Source of the DNA: Rhodoferax sp.
GTDB lineage: Bacteria > Pseudomonadota > Gammaproteobacteria > Burkholderiales > Burkholderiaceae_C
DNA: 5,367 bases
Assembly (NCBI GenBank): GCA_029865675.1
Contig: JARXAU010000129.1
Coordinates: forward strand, 1-5,367
Direction of reading: 5' to 3'
Made by a program: the position numbers and the translations under genes. The notes under the pieces were generated by a model. It was given only the letters and a program-made list of their open reading frames with translations. It was not told the origin of the DNA and did not search any database. Shown here in pieces: positions 1 to 5,160 of this stretch; the stretch's first letter is position 1; each line of letters starts with the position of its first letter.

Positions 1-27
1 CATGTATGGGGCCGCGATGGCCTCCAT
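1..27 (-). other. Edge fragment: possible gene start or antitoxin remnant
   Basis: Read on the minus strand, an ATG at 27 opens nine codons (MEAIAAPYM) and runs off the window. A purine-rich GGAAGAG lies six bases upstream (34-40), so this could be the start of a gene following the PIN toxin, 59 bp after its stop. Alternatively it is a remnant: plus-strand 1-24 matches 1652-1675 at 22 of 24 bases, in the same reading frame that encodes EAIAAAFM in the ribbon-helix-helix antitoxin at 1565-1819. In that frame the codon aligned with a glutamine CAA of the antitoxin is a TAA stop (31-33). The sequence shows the similarity directly. Whether it is a live gene or a decayed copy cannot be told without the flanking DNA. 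Confidence 0.3.
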
Positions 28-86
28 TTCTTACTCTTCCGTGGTTTTCACTCGCTTTGATGAATCCGAATAGTGGCTTTGTATGG

Positions 87-542
87 CTAGCCAATAAAGT
101 CTTGGAGTTGGACAACCTCCACTCCCCTGGTTGATTTGAAATTCTGGTCATGCGTGATAAGAAAATCGCAGCGATTGGCTATGGCTGTATGAAAATGCAT
201 AGCGTCAATTAACTTCATTCCCAACTCCCCTGCGAGCATTGCCGATTCGTTCATAAATCCACTCTGATGCTCACACACATGGAGAAAGTCCTTTTGCCCA
301 AAAAATCCTTTGACTTGGGCTATTGTTTCAAGGTGTCTTTCGCGGTAGGGTTGCACCAAAATTTCTGCCATGACCAGCTCACTGGCCACACCAAAAATCT
401 GACGATTCGCACATGCCTCTATGAAATCTGCAACAAGTGGAAAGCCCTTGTCCCACTTATTAAAAAAGTAAATGAAGATGTTTGTGTCAATGTAAACGCG
501 CTTTCCCGCCATCAGGCGGAGTTGTTGCCCAAATCTCTTCAT
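87..542 (-). CDS. vapC: PIN-domain toxin, VapC-type ribonuclease
   Basis: A 151-residue protein with the layout of PIN-domain endoribonucleases, the toxins of VapBC modules. Such toxins cut RNA, often tRNA or rRNA, using Mg2+ or Mn2+ held by acidic residues. The visible candidates are D19 in the N-terminal YIDTN strand, E60 in VMAEI, D113 in LIDAMH and D132 in FLITHD, which fits the usual four-acid set. The length is normal for the family. The start at 542 overlaps the antitoxin stop by one base (TAATG), indicating translational coupling. An internal Met at residue 11 is an alternative start that would still keep the whole domain. No frameshift or missing catalytic residue is seen. The RNA target cannot be inferred from the sequence. 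Confidence 0.9.
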   Translation of the reverse strand: MKRFGQQLRLMAGKRVYIDTNIFIYFFNKWDKGFPLVADFIEACANRQIFGVASELVMAEILVQPYRERHLETIAQVKGFFGQKDFLHVCEHQSGFMNESAMLAGELGMKLIDAMHFHTAIANRCDFLITHDQNFKSTRGVEVVQLQDFIG

Positions 543-790
543 TACGCGCGTAGGTCATTGATGTATTTATTCACTTCGTCTGAGGTGCTGCCCCAAACAC
601 CCTTGCCAATGCCTGCATAGGCCATGACATCAAATTTTTGGACAACTGCTGCATTTGGCCGTGGTGTTAAGACAATTACCCCATTGGTGTAACTCACTTC
701 GAGCCTGTCGTCTAGCGAGAGCTTTGCTTGCCGGACGATGTTGGCAGGAAGTGTCACCTGGTGCTTTGGCCGCATTCTGATTTCAGGCAT
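542..790 (-). CDS. vapB: AbrB/MazE-fold antitoxin (VapB-type)
   Basis: An 82-residue protein whose N-terminal half has the swapped-hairpin AbrB pattern: MRPKHQVTLPANIV, then LSLDDRLEV and VIVLTPR. In this family that half binds the operator DNA as a dimer. The C-terminal tail (SDEVNKYINDLRA) is the usual kind of segment that wraps the toxin. It is the first gene of an operon with the PIN toxin, overlapping it at TAATG. Three in-frame ATGs lie close together (805, 796, 790). I chose 790 because GAGG sits nine bases before it and directly precedes the AbrB motif; the longer versions add only three or five residues. The protein probably represses its own promoter, together with the toxin, by analogy with other VapBC modules. 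Confidence 0.88.
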   Translation of the reverse strand: MPEIRMRPKHQVTLPANIVRQAKLSLDDRLEVSYTNGVIVLTPRPNAAVVQKFDVMAYAGIGKGVWGSTSDEVNKYINDLRA

Positions 791-809
791 GTTCATTGTC
801 CTCATCGTC

Positions 810-825
810 GGAAAGTTAGATTTCC
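810..825. promoter_or_regulatory. Short inverted repeat downstream of the vapBC -10 box
   Basis: GGAAA and TTTCC arms flank a six-base spacer, between the -10 box and the vapB start. AbrB-type antitoxins often bind small imperfect palindromes here, so this is a candidate operator. Five-base arms occur easily by chance. Confidence 0.3.
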
Positions 826-828
826 TAC

Positions 829-856
829 ATTGTATTCAACTATCCAACCAAGTCAA
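829..856 (-). promoter_or_regulatory. Probable sigma70 promoter of vapBC
   Basis: On the minus strand TTGACT (856-851) and TACAAT (834-829) are separated by 16 bases. Each matches the sigma70 consensus at five of six positions. The -10 box ends about 38 bases before the chosen vapB start, so the transcript would have a short leader. Confidence 0.65.
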
Positions 857-866
857 ACCAAGTCAA
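847..866 (-). repeat. Perfect tandem decamer over the vapBC -35 box
   Basis: The ten bases TTGACTTGGT occur twice, back to back, on the minus strand (866-857 and 856-847). Each unit carries a -35-like TTGACT. The spacing is about one helical turn, so the repeat could be a protein-binding site (antitoxin operator) or could simply offer two -35 boxes. The repeat is certain; its role is inferred. Confidence 0.6.
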
Positions 867-969
867 TCCGACCTGGTTGCCTGCCCTAATGTGCGTTTTA
901 TCGTTTCCCCAAAAAAACGTTACAACGACCTTTCATGGTGGCGCATACACGGGCCTTTATGCGATTTTT

Positions 970-1095
970 CTACCTTGCTGAGAACCTTATAGTGGTACGA
1001 GAGCTAAAGGAAAACTTGATCACCCTTCGTGCACCTTGCCGCACTGCGTCCATCGAAAACTGAAAATGGCAGCCATTGCAGAGGCCAAACTTCAT
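970..1095 (-). other. Small reading frame in repeat copy 1, unrecognised
   Basis: A 41-codon frame beginning MKFGLCNGC and ending in TAG. The first 27 codons lie in the repeat and correspond to the 29-codon frame in copy 2 (1980-1891). Where the copies differ within those codons, three changes alter the amino acid and two are silent, so no protein-level constraint is evident. There is no convincing ribosome binding site. I do not recognise the peptide. It may be a decayed gene fragment carried by the repeat, or not coding at all. Confidence 0.2.
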
Positions 1096-1104
1096 GAAGG
1101 TGCG
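1014..1104. repeat. 91-bp direct repeat, copy 1
   Basis: This matches 1899-1989 at 86 of 91 positions with no gap, in the same orientation. The differences are at 1021, 1026, 1039, 1047 and 1073. Similarity resumes at CCATGGCTTTG (1117-1127) against CCATGGGTTTG (2003-2013) after a one-base offset, so the ancestral repeat was probably about 115 bp. It contains the perfect palindrome CTTCATGAAG (1090-1099) and a 7-bp inverted pair GCACCTT/AAGGTGC (1031-1037 and 1097-1103). Read on the minus strand it precedes the vapBC promoter by about 160 bases. No transposase or known mobile-element end is recognised. Confidence 0.92.
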
Positions 1105-1180
1105 TAAAAACTGCCGCCATGGCTTTGTTCTTCATCTTCTAGCGCAGCTTCAAAAACTCGACGCGCTGCTTATGGAGAAA

Positions 1181-1195
1181 CCGTTCAGAAAACGG
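1181..1195 (-). terminator. Weak candidate terminator after mazF
   Basis: CCGTT and AACGG arms with a five-base loop lie 27 bases past the mazF stop, followed on the minus strand by TTTCT. The stem is short and the T-tract is interrupted, so this is only a candidate. Confidence 0.25.
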
Positions 1196-1222
1196 AGTGA
1201 AGTTTAAGAATGTACGCAGGGT

Positions 1223-1552
1223 CTACAAGCCAAGATATTGACGCAATGCCCCTTCGAGCCGCACCATGTCTGGCGGGGAAATCTCCCCAACATACTTGCC
1301 AGCCCGTGTTTTATCCGCCGTTCTGTACTGATACACCAGCGCAACGGAGCTGTCTCCCGCCGATGGCATGGCCAGGGAGACGGGTTCATAGACCTTTGCC
1401 GACGATGAAAGCGGAACAATCCCAATGGTGCGGAATTGTTTGTTAAAGGGCGTGAGCGAAAGCACAACGCACGGGCGAGCAATCCCTTGTTGCTCACTTC
1501 CACGAGCAGGCTCAAGGTCGAATCTGTATATCTGACCGCGTTTGAATTCCAT
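1223..1552 (-). CDS. mazF: MazF/PemK-type mRNA interferase toxin
   Basis: A 109-residue protein with the PemK/MazF fold signature: RGQIYRFDLEPARGSEQ near the N terminus, then ARPCVVLS, IGIVPLSSS and a C-terminal DMVRLEGALRQYLGL helix. MazF toxins cleave RNA at short sequence motifs. The residues matching the known active site are R26 (in ARP, equivalent to E. coli R29) and the serines after VPL (S49/S50, where E. coli MazF has threonines). The length is typical. Its ATG lies 12 bases after the antitoxin stop with no clear Shine-Dalgarno, so it is probably translated by coupling to the antitoxin. It appears intact, and the cleavage motif cannot be predicted. Confidence 0.92.
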   Translation of the reverse strand: MEFKRGQIYRFDLEPARGSEQQGIARPCVVLSLTPFNKQFRTIGIVPLSSSAKVYEPVSLAMPSAGDSSVALVYQYRTADKTRAGKYVGEISPPDMVRLEGALRQYLGL

Positions 1553-1564
1553 AGGCCGAGGGCG

Positions 1565-1819
1565 TTATACCGGGATGTTTTCGAGGCCATCACCGATGGT
1601 GACATCCCACAATTTCTCGTCTTCAATCGCTTCGGCATTCGCCGGATCACTCATGAATGCGGCCGCGATGGCCTCAAGCTCTTGTTCTTTGGCCACAAGG
1701 GCTTGTTGCATGTACGCCTCTATCACCCGGCTGCGCTCACCTGGCGGCACCACTGCATTGAAGCGCTGAAGCGTTGGAGCCGAGATGGAATAAGAAGCAC
1801 GGAGTGTGGTCGGTGCCAT
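1565..1819 (-). CDS. Ribbon-helix-helix antitoxin paired with MazF
   Basis: An 84-residue protein with the CopG/MetJ-like ribbon-helix-helix layout seen in antitoxins that pair with MazF toxins. It has a short beta strand (LRASYSIS), helix A (PTLQRFNAVV), the turn PPGERSR, and helix B (VIEAYMQQALVAKEQ). The acidic tail from about residue 54 (SDPANAEAIEDEKLWDV) would be the toxin-binding part. I set the start at 1819 because AAGGA lies nine bases upstream. An in-frame ATG at 1837 and the far ATG at 1894 lack a good site, and the latter would overlap the promoter region. It is the first gene of the operon with the MazF toxin and likely autorepresses it. It is not AbrB-like, unlike the antitoxin at 542-790, so the two modules are not simple duplicates. 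Confidence 0.88.
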   Translation of the reverse strand: MAPTTLRASYSISAPTLQRFNAVVPPGERSRVIEAYMQQALVAKEQELEAIAAAFMSDPANAEAIEDEKLWDVTIGDGLENIPV

Positions 1820-1843
1820 GGTGTGTGTTCCTTGCATGTTGCG

Positions 1844-1854
1844 CAGTATTACTG
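1844..1854. promoter_or_regulatory. Palindrome upstream of the mazF-module antitoxin
   Basis: CAGTA and TACTG flank a single central base, forming a perfect 11-bp palindrome 24 bases before the antitoxin start. The position fits an operator for the ribbon-helix-helix antitoxin, but this is inference from position and symmetry only. Confidence 0.35.
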
Positions 1855-1866
1855 TGTAGTGGGTAG

Positions 1867-1894
1867 AGCGTATCCAACTCTCGCTCGAAGTCAA
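1867..1894 (-). promoter_or_regulatory. Possible promoter of the antitoxin-mazF operon
   Basis: TTGACT (1894-1889) is a good -35 box, placed exactly as in the vapBC promoter. At the same 16-base spacing the -10 candidate is TACGCT (1872-1867), which matches the consensus at only three of six. The flanking blocks AGTCAAGCCGAC (1889-1900) and TATCCAAC (1871-1878) are shared with the vapBC promoter region. The -35 is convincing; the exact -10 is not. Confidence 0.4.
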
Positions 1895-1898
1895 GCCG

Positions 1899-1989
1899 AC
1901 TTGATGACCCCTCGTGCACCTTGTCGCACTGTGTCCATCGAAAACTGAAAATGGCAGCTATTGCAGAGGCCAAACTTCATGAAGGTGCG
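1899..1989. repeat. 91-bp direct repeat, copy 2
   Basis: This is the partner of 1014-1104, 885 bp away in the same orientation; the pair brackets the whole antitoxin-mazF operon. Its left end runs into the -35 region of that operon. Its right end lies close to the GC-rich core block, and the DUF427 stop is at 2054. On the minus strand it encodes a 29-codon frame (1980-1891, starting MKFGLCNSC, ending TGA inside GCTTGACTT), so the stop codon overlaps the operon's -35 box. No good ribosome binding site precedes that frame. Confidence 0.92.
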
Positions 1990-2023
1990 CAGCACCCCCC
2001 AACCATGGGTTTGCGCAGCACCC
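1986..2023. repeat. 12-bp direct repeat at the accessory/core boundary
   Basis: TGCGCAGCACCC occurs at 1986-1997 and again at 2012-2023. The first copy overlaps the end of repeat copy 2, exactly where its match to copy 1 breaks off, so a small duplication or slippage event may have altered this junction. Confidence 0.5.
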
Positions 2024-2053
2024 AGGCTGCACGTAGTCCGTATCTCACCCCCG

Positions 2054-2608
2054 TCACCAGCCCCCGCTGCCCGGCTCGCCCTTGAACGGGCCGGCCAAAT
2101 CGGCGGTGATCCAGCCGCCATAAAAGCTGCCTGCTTGCGGCGTTACCCTGGCGCCGTCCACGGTGCAGTCAAGGTCGTGGGCGTAAAAGGCCACGCAGTT
2201 GGCCAGTGGCTCGGCGCCGGGCAAGGGGTGCGGATAGCTCCATCCCACCTGGCGCAAGCGGCCGGCACCATGGACCAAGTCCCAGTAGCGCGCAGGCCCT
2301 TTCCATTCACATACAGAGCCCCCGCCTGCGGCTACTAGCAGCCCGGTGCGCACGTCGGCCAAGGGCAAGTAATAAGTAGGTGGGTGGGCCGTCTCTCGCA
2401 CCGCCCGGGCGCCGCGTGTGCGTGCAATCTCTTGCCCGCCCCAGCACACCACGATCTCGCGCGTGTCGCGCAACAGCGCGGGCGGGCGCGGAAAGTCCCA
2501 CACCGACACTTGGCCTGGCGCAGGCACAGCCGCAAATGGCGGGCGGTCTTTGCCGCGCCAGCGCCATTGCGCGCGGGCCAGGGCCAAAGGGTCTAAGTCG
2601 GTGCTCAT
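2054..2608 (-). CDS. DUF427 domain protein
   Basis: A 184-residue protein that I recognise as DUF427 from its ordered motifs: SVWDFPRPPAL (about 40-50), a strand-rich segment with ARAVRETAHPPTYYLP, CEWKGPARYWDL, VGWSYPHPLPG, NCVAFYAHDLD and the C-terminal SFYGGWITADLAGPFKG. Members are small, probably beta-rich proteins without an established reaction, and I give it no function. The start at 2608 (MSTDLDPL) is preferred; a GTG at 2647 would add 13 residues that run into the tandem repeat. It follows the antiporter gene in the same direction with a 91-bp gap and may share its transcript. It is the last core-like gene before the AT-richer TA block. Confidence 0.85.
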   Translation of the reverse strand: MSTDLDPLALARAQWRWRGKDRPPFAAVPAPGQVSVWDFPRPPALLRDTREIVVCWGGQEIARTRGARAVRETAHPPTYYLPLADVRTGLLVAAGGGSVCEWKGPARYWDLVHGAGRLRQVGWSYPHPLPGAEPLANCVAFYAHDLDCTVDGARVTPQAGSFYGGWITADLAGPFKGEPGSGGW

Positions 2609-2634
2609 AGCTGGCCGCAGCTTAACCGCGTTGA

Positions 2635-2704
2635 CGACCTCCAGCACCAGAGCGCCACCACCACAGCTCCATCACCAAAGCTCCATTACCAAAGCTCTAT
2701 CACC
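2635..2704 (-). repeat. Five degenerate 14-bp tandem repeats
   Basis: Reading the minus strand from 2704, five consecutive 14-base units each begin GGT: GGTGATAGAGCTTT, GGTAATGGAGCTTT, GGTGATGGAGCTGT, GGTGGTGGCGCTCT and GGTGCTGGAGGTCG. The array starts within the antiporter's last codon and stop codon and fills most of the gap to the DUF427 gene. Neighbouring units differ at one to five positions. Fourteen is not a multiple of three, so it is not a protein repeat. Confidence 0.75.
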
Positions 2705-4388
2705 CGCCAAAGCGGCTACCCACATGCGCCGCCATGCCCTTGGCCAGTTCCTCTTCGCCAAAGAACACCGTGCCAATGCCCTCATTGGTCAAGAGCACCG
2801 TGTCGTCTTCGCTGTGCGAGCGCAGGATGATTTCAATGCCGGGGTTGAGCGTGCGCGCGGTGTCGGCCATGGTCCGAAAGTGCAGGCTGTCGGGCGTGGC
2901 CACCACCAGCATGGCGGCTTGGGCAATGTGCGCCTGAATCAGCACCTCGGGCTCAGCCGCGCTGCCCGATACGGCGGCGCGCCCGGCCTTGCGCAGGCTT
3001 TCCACCACCTCGCGGTTTTGTTCCACCACCACATAGGGAATATTGCGCGCGTCCATGGCCTGGGCAATGCGCCGGCCCACGCGGCCATAGCCCACCAGCA
3101 CCACCTGGCCCTCTAAGAACTTGCGGTCGGTGGACAGGGGCAGTTCGGCAAACGGGTCTTGGCGCATCTCCAGGCGGCGCGCTAGGGCCGATTTGCGCAG
3201 CACCCAGCGGCGCAGCGGCTCAATGGCGGCAAACAAAAACGAATTGAGCGAGATGGACATCAGCACCGCCGCCAAGATCAAGCTCACCCCGTCGCTGTGC
3301 AGCAAACCCAAGCCCAGGCCCAGCCCGGCCAGGATGATGGAAAACTCGCCAATCTGCCCCAAGCTCACCGCAATCGAGAGCGCGGTGTTCAGCGGGTACT
3401 TGAGCGCCAGCACGACCACAAGCGCCGCAATCAAATTGCCAAAGATAGCGATCAAGACCACCAGCATCACCTGGAAGGGATGGTCTAGCAAAATGTTGGG
3501 GTTGACCGCCATGCCAATCGACACAAAAAACAGCACCGAAAACGCGTCGCGCAGCGGCAGGCTTTCTTCGGCGGCGCGGTGGCTGTACTCCGACTCGCGC
3601 ATTACCACACCGGCCACAAACGCGCACAACGCAAACGACACTCCAAAGAACTTGGTTGCGCCAAAAGCAATGCCAATGGCGGTGGCGACGACCGCCAGGG
3701 TAAACAGCTCGCGCGAACCGGTCTTAGCCACTTGCCACAAAAACCAGGGCAAGGCGCGCTTGCCCACGATGAACATCAGCGCCATGAAGGCGCCCACCTC
3801 CAGCAGGGTTTTGCCCAGCGTCGTCCACAGCGGCTTGTCTGCTGCGGGCCCGTTGGCATCGCCCAGCACGCCGGCCAAGGGCGGCAACAACACCAGGGCC
3901 AGCACCGTCACCAGGTCTTGCACCACCAGCCAGCCCACTGCGATGCGGCCATTCATGGTGTCGAGCTGGCCGCGCGTTTCCAGCGCCTTGAGCAGCACCA
4001 CGGTGCTGGCGCAGGCCAGCGACAGACCCAAAATCAAGGCACCGCCCAGCGACCAGCCCCACAGCCAGCCCAACCACAGCCCAGCGGCAGTGGTGGCGCC
4101 CATCTGAATCAGCGCGCCGGGGATGGCAATCTTTTTGACCGACCACAGGTCTTGCGGAGAAAAGTGCAGGCCCACGCCAAACATGAGCAGCATGATGCCG
4201 ATCTCGGACAACTGCGATGCAATGTGCGCGTCCGCCACAAAGCCCGGCGTGGCCGGACCAATCAAAACACCGGCCAGCAAATAGCCCACCAAAGACGGAA
4301 CTTTGAAGCGCTCGGCCACAAAGCCCAGCACCAAGGCCACGCCAAAGGCGGCGGCTACGGTGGAGATGAGGGAGACGTCGGGAGCCAT
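2700..4388 (-). CDS. ybaL: YbaL-type CPA2 cation/proton antiporter
   Basis: A 562-residue inner-membrane protein of the CPA2 family, closest in pattern to E. coli YbaL, a putative K+ efflux/proton antiporter. Residues 1 to about 390 form the hydrophobic Na+/H+-exchanger domain. It has VGYLLAGVLIGP (34-45), IMLLMFGVGLHFS (65-77), CASTVVLLKALE (126-137) and GWLVVQDLV, with the Q157-D158 pair at the expected ion-binding position (ED in YbaL, QD in KefC). From about 427 a cytoplasmic TrkA_N/RCK Rossmann domain follows: GYGRVG at 433-438 and acidic E456 at the end of the second strand, typical of NAD(H) binding. It should move K+ or Na+ against protons under nucleotide control. I chose ATG 4388, which has AAGG eight bases upstream and gives the normal length. 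The frame stays open to 4646, but that extension only shadows rpe. Confidence 0.92.
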   Translation of the reverse strand: MAPDVSLISTVAAAFGVALVLGFVAERFKVPSLVGYLLAGVLIGPATPGFVADAHIASQLSEIGIMLLMFGVGLHFSPQDLWSVKKIAIPGALIQMGATTAAGLWLGWLWGWSLGGALILGLSLACASTVVLLKALETRGQLDTMNGRIAVGWLVVQDLVTVLALVLLPPLAGVLGDANGPAADKPLWTTLGKTLLEVGAFMALMFIVGKRALPWFLWQVAKTGSRELFTLAVVATAIGIAFGATKFFGVSFALCAFVAGVVMRESEYSHRAAEESLPLRDAFSVLFFVSIGMAVNPNILLDHPFQVMLVVLIAIFGNLIAALVVVLALKYPLNTALSIAVSLGQIGEFSIILAGLGLGLGLLHSDGVSLILAAVLMSISLNSFLFAAIEPLRRWVLRKSALARRLEMRQDPFAELPLSTDRKFLEGQVVLVGYGRVGRRIAQAMDARNIPYVVVEQNREVVESLRKAGRAAVSGSAAEPEVLIQAHIAQAAMLVVATPDSLHFRTMADTARTLNPGIEIILRSHSEDDTVLLTNEGIGTVFFGEEELAKGMAAHVGSRFGG

Positions 4389-4416
4389 GGCGTGCGCCTT
4401 GCCGCCGAGCGCCCGC

Positions 4417-5097
4417 CTATGCCAGCGCCTGGCGCATCTGGGCGATGACGGACTTGTAGTTGGGCTTGCCAAAAATCGCGCTGCCGGCCACAAAGGTGTC
4501 GGCCCCGGCGTCTGCCACGCGGCGGATGTTGTCGGTCTTGATGCCGCCGTCCACCTCCAGGCGAATGTCTTTGCCGCTGGCGTCAATGCGCCGGCGCACG
4601 TCCTCAATCTTGCGCAGCGCCGAGTCAATAAAACTCTGGCCGCCAAAGCCGGGGTTGACGCTCATGATGAGCACCAGGTCAATGTCCTCAATCACCCAGT
4701 CCAGCACATCCAGCGGCTCTGCTGGGTTGAACACCAGCCCGGCTTTCACGCCCTTGGCTTTAATGGCCTGGATGCTGCGGTGCACATGGCCCGAGGCGTC
4801 GGGGTGAAAGCTGATCAGGTCGGCACCCGCATCCGCAAAAGAAGCGGCCAGTGCGTCCACTGGCGAAATCATCAAGTGCACGTCGATGGGCACGGCCACG
4901 CCGGATGCTGTCTTGCAGTGGGGTTTGAGGGCGCTGCAAATCATCGGGCCGAAGGTCAGGTTGGGCACGTAGTGGTTGTCCATCACGTCAAAGTGAATCC
5001 AGTCGGCGCCAGCGGCGATGACGTTTTTCAGCTCCTCGCCCAGGCGGGCAAAGTCAGCGGAGAGGATGCTGGGCGCAATGCGATATGTGCGGGACAT
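4417..5097 (-). CDS. rpe: Ribulose-phosphate 3-epimerase
   Basis: A 226-residue TIM-barrel enzyme that interconverts D-ribulose 5-phosphate and D-xylulose 5-phosphate in the cytoplasmic pentose phosphate pathway (and in the Calvin cycle where present). Family motifs are complete: IAPSILSADF (7-16), WIHFDVMDNHYVPN (33-46), DVHLMI (72-77), LVLIMSVNPGFGGQSF (141-156) and LEVDGGI (180-186). The expected metal and acid-base residues are present: H35, D37, H74 and D183, with S10 near the substrate. The start at 5097 gives the usual length and a GGA about nine bases upstream. An ATG at 5115 would add six residues without a ribosome binding site. It lies 28 bp upstream of the antiporter on the same strand and diverges from apaG. 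A TAAAAT -10-like box (5133-5128) lies in the short divergent gap, without a good -35. Confidence 0.97.
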   Translation of the reverse strand: MSRTYRIAPSILSADFARLGEELKNVIAAGADWIHFDVMDNHYVPNLTFGPMICSALKPHCKTASGVAVPIDVHLMISPVDALAASFADAGADLISFHPDASGHVHRSIQAIKAKGVKAGLVFNPAEPLDVLDWVIEDIDLVLIMSVNPGFGGQSFIDSALRKIEDVRRRIDASGKDIRLEVDGGIKTDNIRRVADAGADTFVAGSAIFGKPNYKSVIAQMRQALA

Positions 5098-5132
5098 GAG
5101 TGTGGATCCGGGCATGGGAAAACGCCGATTTT

Positions 5133-5160
5133 AAGGAGACTTGCTAGGATGAAGCCATGA
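5133..5160 (+). promoter_or_regulatory. Mini-ORF and ribosome binding sites before apaG
   Basis: AAGGAGA (5133-5139) stands nine bases before an ATG at 5149 that opens ATG AAG CCA TGA. The stop overlaps the apaG start as ATGA (5157-5160). A weaker AGGA (5146-5149), seven bases before ATG 5157, can serve apaG directly. The strongest site is too far (17 bases) from apaG for normal initiation, so initiation on the mini-ORF with restart at apaG is possible. The layout is visible; the regulatory use is inferred. Confidence 0.45.

Larger units (their letters stand above)
867..1222. other. Intergenic stretch between mazF and the vapBC promoter
   Basis: About 350 bases without a recognisable gene. 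It holds repeat copy 1 (1014-1104, homology probably to 1127) and a 41-codon minus-strand reading frame (1095-970) that starts inside that repeat. It also holds a weak hairpin after mazF (1181-1195). The part from 873 to 1013 is AT-rich and shows no motif I can name. A plus-strand reading frame crossing 738-992 overlaps the vapB promoter and resembles no protein family, so it is not called. Confidence 0.6.

Noticed and set aside
1014..1104. MITE or IS remnant, from the 7-bp inverted pair GCACCTT/AAGGTGC in the repeat
   Set aside because: The arms are short and not at the true ends of the repeat, no target-site duplication is apparent, and both copies have the same orientation.
1204..1650. Long minus-strand frame of 148 codons across the TA operon
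   Set aside because: It overlaps the antitoxin and mazF genes in another frame and resembles no protein family, whereas the overlapped genes carry clear domain motifs.
841..2010. Integron cassette array (attC sites): TATCCAAC contains an RYYYAAC match and TCAAGCCGAC resembles part of some attC sites
   Set aside because: I found no paired GTTRRRY box at attC distance on either copy and no inverted inner boxes. The motif also lies in the promoter region rather than after the genes, and no integrase is visible.
3121..4107. Long plus-strand open frames opposite the antiporter (for example 3121-4107 and 3579-4448)
   Set aside because: These are GC-rich antisense shadows of the antiporter gene, with low-complexity Ser/Ala/Thr or Gln/His composition and no domain pattern.
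4389..4646. N-terminal extension of the antiporter to 4646
   Set aside because: The added 86 residues overlap rpe in another frame and are Arg/Ala-rich shadow sequence. ATG 4388 has a ribosome binding site and gives the family length.
4303..5160. Plus-strand frame of 285 codons opposite rpe
   Set aside because: It is antisense to a complete, motif-perfect rpe gene and shows no recognisable domain.
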